From positions 62,001-126,000 of the forward strand of contig NZ_JAQMYP010000017.1 in the NCBI RefSeq assembly GCF_028369295.1: a DNA stretch of 64,000 bases. The letters run 5' to 3'. Within the stretch, counting starts at the first letter, position 1. Every line of letters starts with the position of its first letter. This DNA comes from Streptomyces sp. HD (lineage in GTDB: Bacteria; Actinomycetota; Actinomycetes; Streptomycetales; Streptomycetaceae). A program made the position numbers and the translations under genes. Positions 26,901 through 34,949 of this stretch are shown in pieces. The notes under the pieces are model-generated. The model was not told the origin of the DNA. It made no database searches and was given only the letters and a program-made list of their open reading frames with translations.

Positions 26901-27818
26901 GGCGCCCATGTTGATGGCGAGCAGATTGACGGTGCCGCCGATCGTGGCCGTGATGTAGAAGTACGCGTTGTCCTCGGAGGAGACCTGCGCGGCCACGATC
27001 ACCGGGACGAGGTAGACCACGGCGAGCGAGAACAGCGAGCCGGTGTAGTCGCCCGCCAGGAATCTCCCGACCTCCCTCAGAGACGGCGGGGCGGCGTGGT
27101 CCTCGGTCGCCTCCATATGGCGTGGCACCAGGCGCCGGAACACCAGCCAGCCCAGCGGCAGCACCGACACGGCGATCGCGGCGACCCACGACACGAACAC
27201 ACCGGCGGTGGGGATCGCCACCGCGAACGCCACTAGCAGCCCCAGCTTCACCGCGGAGAACACGGTGTTGCCGACCGGCACCCACACCGCGCTGCGCAGC
27301 CCGGTCAGCACGCCGTCCTGGAGCGTGAGCAGGTTCCAGGCGATGACGGCCACGACGAAGAAGAGCCCGCCCGCCGCCCCGTTCAGGAACCGGTACGACG
27401 GACCCCACAGGTCCAGCGTCAGCAGGAAGAGGCCCGCGGCCAGCGCCACGATCACACAACTGCCCGCGTACGTCCGGAAGATGAGCCGGCCGCTGCTGCG
27501 TCCCGCCACCGGGATGAACCGGGCCAGCGCGCCGGTCAGCGCCACCGCGGTGAGCCCGGCGAGGAACTTCATCGCGGCGATCGCGGCGGAACCCTGACCG
27601 ACCGCGGAATCGGAGTAGTAGCGGGCGGCGGCCAGCCAGAAGCCGAGCCCCAGCACGGCGGATATGCCGGTGTTGATCATCAGGGCGTAGGCATTGCGGA
27701 ACAGCTGGCTGCCCCCGGATGGCCCGCCCATGCCGGGCAGGCGAAGCCGGCGCCCCGACTGCTCGGGCGCCGTCGCGTCGGTCGAGGCGGGCTCGGTCGT
27801 GGTCGTCGTGTCAGACAC
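23928..27818 (-). CDS. Fusion of polysaccharide flippase and large GT-C-like membrane domain
   Basis: 1296 aa from GTG 27818 (MSDTTTTTEP), overlapping the deacetylase stop by 8 nt. Residues about 40-460 are a Wzx/MATE-type polysaccharide transporter with about 12-14 helices (FRNAYALMINTGISAVLGLGFWLAAARYYSD). Residues about 470-620 are a polar Pro/Glu-rich linker. Residues about 625-1296 form another multi-helix block with an extracytoplasmic loop (about 980-1010) and a large loop near the C-terminus containing WLSSDPVNDVTPAMPWGSRDMEKVSYVP; this resembles GT-C glycosyltransferases or O-antigen polymerases, but I do not recognise a family. Such a fusion would flip lipid-linked sugars and transfer or polymerise them in one polypeptide. 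A dispersed repeat lies inside the linker. Confidence 0.78.
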   Translation of the reverse strand: MSDTTTTTEPASTDATAPEQSGRRLRLPGMGGPSGGSQLFRNAYALMINTGISAVLGLGFWLAAARYYSDSAVGQGSAAIAAMKFLAGLTAVALTGALARFIPVAGRSSGRLIFRTYAGSCVIVALAAGLFLLTLDLWGPSYRFLNGAAGGLFFVVAVIAWNLLTLQDGVLTGLRSAVWVPVGNTVFSAVKLGLLVAFAVAIPTAGVFVSWVAAIAVSVLPLGWLVFRRLVPRHMEATEDHAAPPSLREVGRFLAGDYTGSLFSLAVVYLVPVIVAAQVSSEDNAYFYITATIGGTVNLLAINMGASLTVEGSHDPGRLAANTRAALRRMARIMVPVAAILFFGAPWILGVFGAGYTDAATPLLRWFAVGALLRVVMETYFAVLRAQSRTAGLAWLQGVLCVLVLGLTLLLLPRMGLTGAGVAEIASLSVIVAVAAPKLYRTVRATSAEVPEDAAPDGDLADLGAREVPEGVRRRMPAWALDTDTLALGVHVDFDHLERRPDVRPGPGTPPTGTPPVRPEQRPTWARGSELGLPVEVGVPPRERIREWGRAPGSEASMGPAEVDAPFESEFDAGKAEESAAEEPMEAAVPEEAVVQPENAVRGEPPLPEEPVRQPGVPAPTWRERLLPTRLGVVLGCLLVAALLLYWVPALRLGEADLDGMGGLGLISVLPLPTLVGAALLAVTFASLLWLGREHRALLLVTLLATVVSLHSLPALIETEPRFATAWQHLGFLDYIDRTGSAVPDLDARWSWPGFFAAAAFVAKACGLGDLTEVIRWWPLTMQLLYLVPMFLLVRHMRASWRAKWTGIWVFVLSGWVGQDYFSPQGFTYLLYLVFAAILLVWFRAPHVIWTKRRPGEVEVEPTDRRQRGVLLLVVTGLFAASVPAHQLTPFVMLGVLTALVLIGKSELRGLPILFGVMVTVWIGFLAEPYWSGHFDELFGGVGGVGSNVSSSVSGRIEGGSSTHKLVLYTRVLLAGSVMAFACWGWWRRRFHHYRERSLLVLTFVPFLGFGMQSYGGEMALRVFMFALPGAALLTGLAFFPRTGVTAKERDKDKVSLAPLAALMAGLVLMGGFLVARWGNEPFERVRPGEVAAMEYVYAHDDPSLRLLWLSSDPVNDVTPAMPWGSRDMEKVSYVPTQAPVDPVLVSGLVKALKDAGPNSYLMINRGQVTYLRLDLGYSATWESRLIENLDERRELKKVFVNAEVTMYALKKQPAGGIPKADPGPIGPQVTWTPWSVVGGLAAVALIVLLMAREIVRVATAPSVRQLRWLQSSFWFSLPLLAVLLASLVQRFLTIK
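26170..26214. repeat. Dispersed Streptomyces-type repeat inside coding linker
   Basis: The segment contains CTCCCCCACTCTCGAATTCG followed by CTCGCGCGGGGGGACCCCCA. I recall very similar GGGGGTCCCCCC/CGAGAG-type sequences as frequent intergenic repeats in Streptomyces. Here it is in frame and encodes VGVPPRERIREWGRAPGSE within the linker of the flippase fusion. Confidence 0.55.
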
Positions 27819-28611
27819 GGGAACGGATGGCCTTCCGGCGGACCTGTCGGGCTCTGCGGACCACGGCGTACCCCTTGGTGAGGGCGCGGTCCCGGGCGAA
27901 GGCGCGGGCGATGGCACGGCCCTCGACCATCTGCCCGAACTCCTCGATGCCGGTGGTGCGGCGCACGGTGAGCCGGGTGAGGGCGTACGGCCCCTGCCGG
28001 CGCCGCGCCAGGCCGTTGTTGACGGCCAGCGCCTGCGCGTACCCGGTCTCGCGGACCGCCTCGCGCACCCGGCGGCTGGAGTAGCCGTACGGATAGGCGA
28101 ACGAGGCCGGGACGGTGCCGAGCAGATCCGAGACGATCTCCTTGCAGAGGATCAGCTCGGAGCGCAGCCTGGTGTCCGGGAGCTGGTCGAGCTGGGGGTG
28201 CGTGTGGCTGTGGCCGCCGATCTCGATGTCCGCCTCGGCGAGTTCGCGGACCTGGTCCCAGTCGAGCATGGTGTCCAGGCCGCCGCCCATGTCGTGCGGG
28301 CCCTTCAGCCAGCCCGTGGAGACGAACACCGTGGCCGCGAAGCCGTGCTTGGCGAGCACGGGCAGGGCGTGCCGGTGCACGCCCTCGTAGCCGTCGTCGA
28401 AAGTGATCAGCACCGGCCGCTCGGGCAGCGGTTTGCCGGAACGCCAGCGCGCCGCGAGGTCGGCCGTCCGCACGGGCGTGAGGCCCAGGTCGCCGATCAG
28501 CGCCATCTGTTCCGCGAACGCCTCCGGCGCCACCGACAGATCACGGGTGGCGTCGTTCGGCGAAGTGGAGACGGCGTGGTACATCAGGATCGGCACACGC
28601 GCGTCGGTCAT
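27811..28611 (-). CDS. Polysaccharide deacetylase (NodB domain)
   Basis: 266 aa. NodB homology domain: PILMYHAVS start, metal/catalytic motif VLITFDDGYEG (about 70-80), HSHTHPQL zinc motif (about 150), FAYPYGYSS motif 3. No signal peptide or N-terminal membrane helix is visible, so the enzyme may act in the cytoplasm on lipid-linked or nucleotide-linked sugar. ATGA overlap with the upstream glycosyltransferase and 8-nt overlap with the flippase indicate one operon. C-terminal about 50 residues are Arg-rich. Confidence 0.88.
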   Translation of the reverse strand: MTDARVPILMYHAVSTSPNDATRDLSVAPEAFAEQMALIGDLGLTPVRTADLAARWRSGKPLPERPVLITFDDGYEGVHRHALPVLAKHGFAATVFVSTGWLKGPHDMGGGLDTMLDWDQVRELAEADIEIGGHSHTHPQLDQLPDTRLRSELILCKEIVSDLLGTVPASFAYPYGYSSRRVREAVRETGYAQALAVNNGLARRRQGPYALTRLTVRRTTGIEEFGQMVEGRAIARAFARDRALTKGYAVVRRARQVRRKAIRSRV

Positions 28612-29642
28612 CTCGTTCCCCCCTCGATGCCCGGTTCCTCCTCGCTGCCCGTCTCCCCGGCGAGCCCCGCCACCGAGTAGGTGGCGCCTCCCCGGCGCGC
28701 CCGGACACTCCCCACGACGTACCCACCGGCCGCCGTCAGCACCCCCGCGACGATCGCACCCGCCCGCCCCGCACCACCGGGCCGGGCCAGTACGGCATCC
28801 CTGACGCCGCGCGCCACCCCGGCCGGCAGCACCCGGGTGGTGTACCGGCGCTCGGACTCAAGTCCCTTGTCGGCGCCCACACTTCGGGCCACCAGTGCCT
28901 TCGACAGGCCCTCGGCGTAGGTGCGGGTGCGGAAGTACCGGAAGCGCTCGCGCGCTCCCGGTACCCGGTGGTGGATCACCGCGCGGTCGTCGATCAGCAG
29001 GACCGCGTCGGGCCGGGCGCGGGTGAGCCGGATGCACAGCTCCGTCTCCTCGCAGCCCAGCGGCAACCGGTCGCCGTCGCGCCCGATGCCGGTGGCGAAA
29101 CCGCCCGCGAAGTCGAACGCGGTGCGCCGGAAGGAGGCGTTGCCGCCGAGGACGTTGCGTACCTCGACCAGTCCCTGCGGCAGCCCCCGGTAGGTGCAGC
29201 CGACGACCCAGTCGAACTCCTCCGGGAACCAGTCCGGCCGCCGCCCCGACGCCCAGACCGGCTCGGTGCGCCCGCCGACGGCCATCACACGAGGGTCGGC
29301 GTACCCGGCGGCGAAGTGCCCCAGCCAGTCCCGCTCGGCCACGGCGTCGTCGTCGAGGAACGCGACGACCTCGCCGTACGAGGCGGCGATGCCGGTGTTG
29401 CGGCCGGCGGAGAGGCCGCGGGGGCCCGCATTGGCGAGCACCCGAACCTCGGTCGCGCTCTCGTCGGACTCCTTGTACTCCTTGGTCAGCCGGTCCAGGA
29501 GCGCCTCGTTGTGGTCGACGACCAGCAGCGTCTCCAGTGCCGGATACGCCTGCGCCCGCACCGAGGAGACCGCCGCGAGGATGTCCTCCCAGCGGTCCTC
29601 GGTGTACACGCAGATCACGACGGAGATGTCGGGACCGCTCAA
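28608..29642 (-). CDS. Family 2 glycosyltransferase
   Basis: 344 aa. GT-A fold: DISVVICVYTEDRWEDILAAVSSV start, NAGPRGLSAGRNTGI, AFLDDDAVAERDWL with the DxD metal-binding aspartates, and a later EETELCIRL acceptor motif. A single hydrophobic helix near about 295-318 may anchor it. It probably adds a sugar to the repeat unit of the surface polymer. Four-nt overlaps on both sides (28608-28611 and 29639-29642) put it in the middle of the operon. Confidence 0.88.
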   Translation of the reverse strand: MSGPDISVVICVYTEDRWEDILAAVSSVRAQAYPALETLLVVDHNEALLDRLTKEYKESDESATEVRVLANAGPRGLSAGRNTGIAASYGEVVAFLDDDAVAERDWLGHFAAGYADPRVMAVGGRTEPVWASGRRPDWFPEEFDWVVGCTYRGLPQGLVEVRNVLGGNASFRRTAFDFAGGFATGIGRDGDRLPLGCEETELCIRLTRARPDAVLLIDDRAVIHHRVPGARERFRYFRTRTYAEGLSKALVARSVGADKGLESERRYTTRVLPAGVARGVRDAVLARPGGAGRAGAIVAGVLTAAGGYVVGSVRARRGGATYSVAGLAGETGSEEEPGIEGGTR

Positions 29643-30511
29643 GACGCCTCTCCCCGGACCGAGTGAGCCGAGTGAACCGGGCGAGCCGGGTGAACCGGGC
29701 GAACCGAGTCGAGCGTCGGGGAGTGCGCCGCGGCGGTGCGGCGGCGCAGGGCACGCCGGTTGGAGCGCTCTCTAAGGATCACCTTGAGCACCCTCAACCC
29801 GTCCCGCACGGCCCGCAGATTGCTCGTGCCGTGGATACGGAGGTACTCGTGGCTGGGTATCTCCTGCACCTTCAGGCCCGCCTTGACGACCCGGATGTTC
29901 ATCAGGGTCTCCACCTCGAAGCCGGTGCAGTCGAGTTCGATCTTGTCCAGGCAGTGCCGCCAGAACGCGTTGTATCCGTAGCAGAGATCGGTGTAGCGGG
30001 CGCCGAACTTGCGGTTGACGGCCGTGCACAGCGCCCAGTTGCCCAGTTTGCGGATCGGCGTCATGTCGTCGGTGCCGCCGCCGTTGGCGAAGCGGGACCC
30101 CTTGGCGAAGTCCGCGCCCGAGAGCAGCGCGGAGACATACGACAGGATCTCGTTGCCGTCGGCCGAGCCGTCTGCGTCCACCATCACGATGATGTCGCCG
30201 GTGGCCGCCTCGAACCCGGTGATCAGGGCATCCCCCTTGCCCTTGCCACGCTGCCGCACGACCTTCACGTCGGGCCACAGCTCCCGGGCCACCTCCACGG
30301 TGTCGTCGGTGGAATTGCCGTCGACCAGGACCACTTCGTGTATCCAGTCCGGCAGGGTCTTGAAGACGTACGGCAGGTTCTCCGCCTCGTTCATGGCCGG
30401 GATCACCACACTCACCGGCGGCGCGATGGCCAGGTGCATGGAGACGGGCCGGTACCTTCCCTGCGGTGACGGATCTTGGTCCGCGACCGCCGGGCGCAGC
30501 ACAGAACTCAT
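29639..30511 (-). CDS. Family 2 glycosyltransferase (dolichyl-phosphate mannosyltransferase-like)
   Basis: 290 aa. GT2 domain with SVVIPAMNEAENLPYVF, VLVDGNSTDDTVEVA, the DxD-type MVDADGSADG, and FAKGSRFANGGGTDDMTPIRKLGN, close to DPM1/polyprenyl-phosphate glycosyltransferases. No C-terminal membrane domain. It probably loads a sugar on polyprenyl phosphate, feeding the operon's membrane fusion protein. The C-terminus (about 268-287) is a short repeat rich in RPVH/HPA, encoded by near-9-bp repeats at about 29660-29710. First gene of the leftward four-gene unit. Confidence 0.87.
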   Translation of the reverse strand: MSSVLRPAVADQDPSPQGRYRPVSMHLAIAPPVSVVIPAMNEAENLPYVFKTLPDWIHEVVLVDGNSTDDTVEVARELWPDVKVVRQRGKGKGDALITGFEAATGDIIVMVDADGSADGNEILSYVSALLSGADFAKGSRFANGGGTDDMTPIRKLGNWALCTAVNRKFGARYTDLCYGYNAFWRHCLDKIELDCTGFEVETLMNIRVVKAGLKVQEIPSHEYLRIHGTSNLRAVRDGLRVLKVILRERSNRRALRRRTAAAHSPTLDSVRPVHPARPVHSAHSVRGEAS

Positions 30512-30884
30512 GAGTCAGGTCCCTCTCGTCCGGTGGACCGCCCGCCCCTGGGCGGCCCGGCTATGTGTCCGGTTCGAAAGGGGGGTTCTTCTCACTCACG
30601 GCACAGAGGAACGGATCTCCGTACGCGTGTGGTGAGCTGGCATTTCTGGCCGGCCACCGGAAGAACGGCAGCCGGTCGCGCGGCACGACCCGGTCGCAAG
30701 TGCGGACACCTTCACCGAGCACCCCCCTACCACGCCTCGCGTCGGGACCGTCGCGGTCCTTGAGCCCTCCCCTAGAGCCGCGGTCAACCGTCCGATGCGA
30801 GTGAGATATACGACGGTATTGACGATTGCACCTGTATGGCAAGAGCTGGAACGAGCCCCCACGTTTTTGTTGGTTTGACCGGAG
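30512..30884 (-). other. 373-bp leader between two polysaccharide genes
   Basis: No gene is supported. It separates the GT2 operon from the acyltransferase on the same strand and must carry the operon promoter. It has lower GC around 30800-30880. I see no strong hairpin. Confidence 0.4.
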
Positions 30885-31982
30885 TTAGCTACGTCCGGAA
30901 CGGATCTTCCCCATACGTTTGAGGAGCCGGTCCGCCGGTTCGAAGAGCTCCGGCCGCGTCTGCACGGTGTTGCGCAGCGCCCGGACCGGGGCACGGCGTG
31001 CCCGATGCCCGAACGCGACCGGGTGACGCCTGGTCACCCACCCCTCCGACACCGTCAGCTCACGTGTCTTCAGGGAGTCCTTGTACTCCTTCTGGCCCCG
31101 GCCCAGGTCGAGATGGCCGATGCCGTCGGCTGCGGCCGCCTCGGCCATCCGCAGATGCAGCACCAGACCCGGCGAGTACTTCGAGAACGCCGGGTCGTAC
31201 GCCGGGAACCAGCAGGCCAGTACCCGCTCGGTACGCAGCCCGAAGTGCCCGGCGATCGGCCTGCCGTCCGCGTACAGCACCGACAGGACCCCCGCGAACG
31301 GCTCGGAGCGGGTGTGGAACAGCTGCTGCACCAGCCGGGTGATCCACTCGTGCGCGAACCGGTCGCTGCGCCCCGTCCTGCGGTACTGCGCGGACTTCCA
31401 TGCCATCAGGGTGCGCAGGGCCGCCGGATCGCGCTCGTCGTGCACATAGCGCACCCCGTCGTGGTCCCGGCCCAGCTTGCGCTCCTTGGCCAGCGTGGTC
31501 CGGGTGAACTTCGGTGAGTGTGCGCGGAGTTGGGCCAGATAGGCGTCGTAGCCCTGGTCGACGTCCATGACCGGGGACGGGTAGGTGCTGGAGGCCTCCG
31601 CCGCGAACGCCGTCTGCCCCTCCACCAGGTGGTCGAACTCCCACACGGCGAGCCCGCACGCCTTCAGCAGCTCCTGGGCGTCCCAGCCGAACCCGGGCCG
31701 GTGCACGACGCCCTGGGCGTCCGAGACGCCGAGGCCGATGGCCCGGCCGACACCGGTCGCCGTCCGCTGGAACGGGAAGAACGCGGCCGGCTCGCCGCCC
31801 TCCCGCACGACCGCGATCCGCACCCCGCGCCGGCAGCGGCCGACGGCGAGCGCGAACTCGGGCGACAGGAAGGGGTTGGCGAGCTCGGGTGAGCCCTGCA
31901 GATGGGCCTTGGACTGCATCGATGTCCACGCCGCCCGGTCGGCGGAGCTGAGCTCCCCGGGGCGGTACACGCTGATGTCCAC
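30885..31982 (-). CDS. FemAB/BcsL-type GNAT acyltransferase of a polysaccharide locus
   Basis: 365 aa from GTG 31982. Built like CelD/BcsL acetyltransferases: an N-terminal half with SPEFALAVGRCRRGVRIAVVREGGEPAAFFPFQ, and a second GNAT-like half with FAGVLSVLYADGRPIAGHFGLRTERVLACWFPAYDPAFSKYSPGLVLHLRM and HLDLGRGQKEYKDSLKTRE. These are found in exopolysaccharide and cellulose loci, where they acylate sugars or transfer amino acids. One base separates it from the upstream membrane protein. Confidence 0.83.
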   Translation of the reverse strand: MDISVYRPGELSSADRAAWTSMQSKAHLQGSPELANPFLSPEFALAVGRCRRGVRIAVVREGGEPAAFFPFQRTATGVGRAIGLGVSDAQGVVHRPGFGWDAQELLKACGLAVWEFDHLVEGQTAFAAEASSTYPSPVMDVDQGYDAYLAQLRAHSPKFTRTTLAKERKLGRDHDGVRYVHDERDPAALRTLMAWKSAQYRRTGRSDRFAHEWITRLVQQLFHTRSEPFAGVLSVLYADGRPIAGHFGLRTERVLACWFPAYDPAFSKYSPGLVLHLRMAEAAAADGIGHLDLGRGQKEYKDSLKTRELTVSEGWVTRRHPVAFGHRARRAPVRALRNTVQTRPELFEPADRLLKRMGKIRSGRS

Positions 31983-31983
31983 G

Positions 31984-32421
31984 TCAGGGAGTCCGCCTTC
32001 GCGTCGTACGGCCGCGCAGCCGCCGCACCAGAACCAGCAGGAGAATGAGAGCGCTGATCGCGGTCACCGCCACGATCCCGCCGCGTACCGACCACTGGTG
32101 CACGGCCAGCATGCCCTGGGTCACCAGCATGTTGACGACGACCGCGCCCGCAACCGCGGCGATGGCCCGGCCGAAGGGTTCCAGCCCGCGCAGCGCGGCG
32201 GCGATCGCCGTCGCCGGAGCCGCGAGCAGGAAGAACAGGGTGAAGGGGCCGCGCAGCGGCGAGTCCGAGTCGACGAGCGCGAGGACCGCGCCGACCGCCC
32301 CCACAGCCGTCGCGGCACCCGCGAGCAGCGGCGTCAGGTCCCTCCCCGGTCCTGGTCGCGCGCCCTCGGTGTCCTGAGTCTCGGCTCTGGATGAAGCTGT
32401 CTTGATACGTATGGTCTGCAT
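31984..32421 (-). CDS. Small four-helix membrane protein
   Basis: 145 aa from ATG 32421 (MQTIRIKTASS). A polar N-terminus (about 1-28) is followed by about four hydrophobic segments (LLAGAATAVGAVGAVLALV, FTLFFLLAAPATAIAAAL, AIAAVAGAVVVNMLV, GGIVAVTAISALILLLVLV) and a basic tail. No family recognised. Position, one base upstream of the acyltransferase, suggests a helper role in polymer assembly. Confidence 0.7.
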   Translation of the reverse strand: MQTIRIKTASSRAETQDTEGARPGPGRDLTPLLAGAATAVGAVGAVLALVDSDSPLRGPFTLFFLLAAPATAIAAALRGLEPFGRAIAAVAGAVVVNMLVTQGMLAVHQWSVRGGIVAVTAISALILLLVLVRRLRGRTTRRRTP

Positions 32422-32537
32422 TGGCGACTTTGCCCCCCGAAGCGCCGGATGCCGGGCTTCAATGTGGCTCAGCGCCGCGTCGGCCGTCAAGATGCGAAAG
32501 GCCTCTTGACATCTGTTCGTTTCGCGCCCGCGCGCAG

Positions 32538-32572
32538 CCGGTCCCCGCAGGCGTGGGGTCTGCGGGGACCGG
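32538..32572 (-). terminator. 13-bp terminator of the subtilisin gene
   Basis: CCGGTCCCCGCAG (32538-32550) and CTGCGGGGACCGG (32560-32572) are perfectly complementary around a 9-nt loop, 24 nt past the protease stop. Confidence 0.88.
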
Positions 32573-32596
32573 TGGTTCAGATGGTGCGGGGGTGCG

Positions 32597-33805
32597 TCAC
32601 GGCACGAGCTTCAGCAGCCGGTTCGGGGAGCCGCTGCCGGGGCTGGTGACCACGTTGGCGATGGCCCCGGAGGTCAGCGCCGAGGCCACCGCGGCCGGGG
32701 TGGCGGAGGTGTGGCCCGCCAGGTAGACCGCGGCCGCGCCCGCGACGTGCGGGGTCGCCATCGACGTACCGGAGATGGTGTTCGTCGCGGTGTCGCCGGT
32801 GTTCCAGCCGGCCGTGATCGAGGAGCCGGGCGCGAAGACGTCCAGGACCGAGCCGTAGTTCGAGTAGCTGGCCCGGGCGTCCGAGCTGGTGGTGGCGCCG
32901 ACGGTGATCGCCTCGGTGACCCGGGCCGGGGAGTACGAGGAGGCGTTGGCGCTGCTGTTGCCGGCCGCGATCGCGTAGGTCACGCCGCTGGCGATGGAGT
33001 TGCGCACCGCCGTGTCGAGTGAGCTGGAGGCGCCGCCGCCGAGCGACATGTTGGCGACCGAGGGGCCGGAGTGGTTGTCGGTCACCCAGTCGATGCCCGC
33101 GATCACGCCCGCGGTGGTGCCGGAGCCCGCGTTGTCGAGCACGCGCACGGCCACGATCTTCGCCTTCTTGGCGACGCCGTAGGTCGAGCCCGCGATGGTG
33201 GTGGCCACATGGGTGCCGTGGCCGTTGCCGTCGGAGGCGGTGGTGTCGCCGTCGACGGCGTCGTAGCCGTAGCTGGCACGGCCGCTGATCTGCTGGTGGG
33301 TGATGCGCACACCGGTGTCGATCACATATGCCGTCACACCACTGCCCGCGCTGTCCGGGTAGGTGTAAGTGCCGGACAGCGGCAGTGCGGCCTGGTCGAT
33401 GCGGTCCAGGCCCCAGGGGGCGTTGGACTGCGTGGTGTCGGCCAGGTGGACCTTCTGGTTCTGCTCGACGGAGGCCACCGCCGGGTCGGCGGCGAGTCTT
33501 CTGGCCTCGGCGGCGGAGAGGGTGGCGGTGTAGCCGTTGAGCGCCTTGGTGAACGTCCTGTTCACCGTGCCGCCGTACTCCTCGACCAGGTCCTTGCCCG
33601 AGGCCGAGGCGGCCTTGAGGCCCGCGCTCTTGTTGAGGGTGACGATGTAGCTGTCCTTGATCGCCGTGGGGGAGCCGGCGGCCAGGACCTTGCCCTCGGC
33701 CGGGGCGGCCTGGGCGGGGAGGGAGGTGAGCCCGCCCACGAGGGCGGCGGTCGCCAGGCTGGTTATCGCGGCGAACCGGATTTTCCTGCTACGCAGTTGT
33801 GCCAT
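32597..33805 (-). CDS. Secreted subtilisin-like protease (S8, proteinase K type)
   Basis: 402 aa. Signal peptide about 1-33 (SLPAQA end), inhibitor I9 propeptide (about 35-122, DSYIVTLNKSAG to VASVEQNQKVH), then the S8 catalytic domain: Asp in VIDTGVRITH, His in GNGHGTHVA, oxyanion Asn in AAGNSS and Ser in GTSMATPHVAGAAA. The domain resembles proteinase K and Streptomyces extracellular subtilisins. It ends without a further binding module. Acts extracellularly in protein degradation. Confidence 0.93.
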   Translation of the reverse strand: MAQLRSRKIRFAAITSLATAALVGGLTSLPAQAAPAEGKVLAAGSPTAIKDSYIVTLNKSAGLKAASASGKDLVEEYGGTVNRTFTKALNGYTATLSAAEARRLAADPAVASVEQNQKVHLADTTQSNAPWGLDRIDQAALPLSGTYTYPDSAGSGVTAYVIDTGVRITHQQISGRASYGYDAVDGDTTASDGNGHGTHVATTIAGSTYGVAKKAKIVAVRVLDNAGSGTTAGVIAGIDWVTDNHSGPSVANMSLGGGASSSLDTAVRNSIASGVTYAIAAGNSSANASSYSPARVTEAITVGATTSSDARASYSNYGSVLDVFAPGSSITAGWNTGDTATNTISGTSMATPHVAGAAAVYLAGHTSATPAAVASALTSGAIANVVTSPGSGSPNRLLKLVP

Positions 33806-34124
33806 TACGAGGGAGTCCTCCTCTTGGCGGCGCGCGCCTGGGTGGGGCGCACGTCTGTGGGGGGTGCGCGCGTGATCGCGGGCACGGCCTCGGAACGTCG
33901 CGTTCCCGTTCCAAAGCCGAGGTAAAGGATCTGTGGTCCTGCGGTGACCGACAAGGGAGTTGACGACCTGTCAACAGACCTGTCATGAACACGCAACAAA
34001 CCGCACAGCAAACCGACAGGAACAGACTCCGCGATGCCCGGAAAAGTCTTGGCATGAACACTTCCGGTCAACACGCGTAGTTGGTACGACGGTTATTGCA
34101 GTGATCCTGCTATAGGGAGGTTCC
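33806..34124. other. 319-bp divergent promoter region (subtilisin / esterase)
   Basis: No gene supported. It contains GACCTGTCAACAGACCTGTCA, a near-perfect direct repeat of GACCTGTCA (about 33966-33986), which may bind a regulator of the protease. TATAGGG at 34111-34117 and GGAGG at about 34117 precede the esterase ATG; these overlap, so the esterase promoter must lie further upstream. Confidence 0.45.
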
Positions 34125-34934
34125 ATGAGACGTTCCCGACTTTCCGTATACGTCGCCTCGCTCCTCCTCGCCGTCGGCACCGCCCTCACCGGGGCCGCGT
34201 CCGCACAGGCCGCCGACACCGCCGCCACCGGCGGGTACGTGGCCCTCGGCGACTCGTACTCCGCCGGCCTCGGCGCCGGCAGCTACCTCGCCTCAAGCGG
34301 CGACTGCTCGCGCAGCACCAGGGCCTACCCCTACCTGTGGGCCGCCGCGCACTCACCCTCGTCGTTCGACTTCACAGCTTGCTCGGGCGCTCAAACGGGT
34401 GATGTGACCGCCAGTCAGCTCGGCCCGCTCAGCGCCTCCACCGCCCTCGTCTCCATCACCATCGGCGGCAACGACGCGGGGTTCGCCGACATCATGCAGA
34501 CCTGCGTCCTGCAGTCCGACAGCGCCTGCGTCTCCCGGATCAACACCGCCAAGGCGTTCGTCGACTCGACGCTCCCCGGCCGGCTCGACACCGTCTACTC
34601 GGCCATCCGCGCCAAGGCTCCCTCCGCCCATGTGGTCGTGCTCGGCTACCCGCGCTTCTACAAGCTGGGTGCCTCCGGCTGCCTGGGCCTGTCCGAGACC
34701 AAGCGCAGGGCGCTCAACGAGGCCGCCGACCACATCGACGCGGCGACCGAGAAGCGCGCCCTGGACCACGGGTTCACCTTCGGCGACGTGCGGCCCACCT
34801 TCACCGGGCACGAGATCTGCTCCGGCAGCTCATGGATGCACGCCGTGAGCTGGCTCAACATCCCGGAGTCGTACCACCCGACGGCCGCGGGCCAGTCGGG
34901 TGGATATCTGCCGGTGCTGAACAGCGCGGCCTGA
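34125..34934 (+). CDS. Secreted SGNH/GDSL esterase
   Basis: 269 aa. Signal peptide about 1-29 (SAQA). SGNH blocks: GDSYSAGLGAG (block I Ser), Gly in block II, GGNDAGF (block III) and SYHPTAAGQ (block V Asp/His pattern HP-x-x-x-G). Six cysteines fit the three disulfides of the Streptomyces extracellular esterase/lipase group related to S. scabies esterase. It cleaves ester bonds outside the cell. The ribosome site GGAGG is close upstream. Confidence 0.92.
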   Translation: MRRSRLSVYVASLLLAVGTALTGAASAQAADTAATGGYVALGDSYSAGLGAGSYLASSGDCSRSTRAYPYLWAAAHSPSSFDFTACSGAQTGDVTASQLGPLSASTALVSITIGGNDAGFADIMQTCVLQSDSACVSRINTAKAFVDSTLPGRLDTVYSAIRAKAPSAHVVVLGYPRFYKLGASGCLGLSETKRRALNEAADHIDAATEKRALDHGFTFGDVRPTFTGHEICSGSSWMHAVSWLNIPESYHPTAAGQSGGYLPVLNSAA

Positions 34935-34949
34935 CCGCCCGCCGCTCTC

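Noticed and set aside
24519..27236. A rightward frame of about 900 codons opposite the flippase fusion
   Set aside because: Its translation is rich in Gln/His/Arg/Gly and lacks membrane helices or motifs, as expected of an antisense shadow of a hydrophobic protein.
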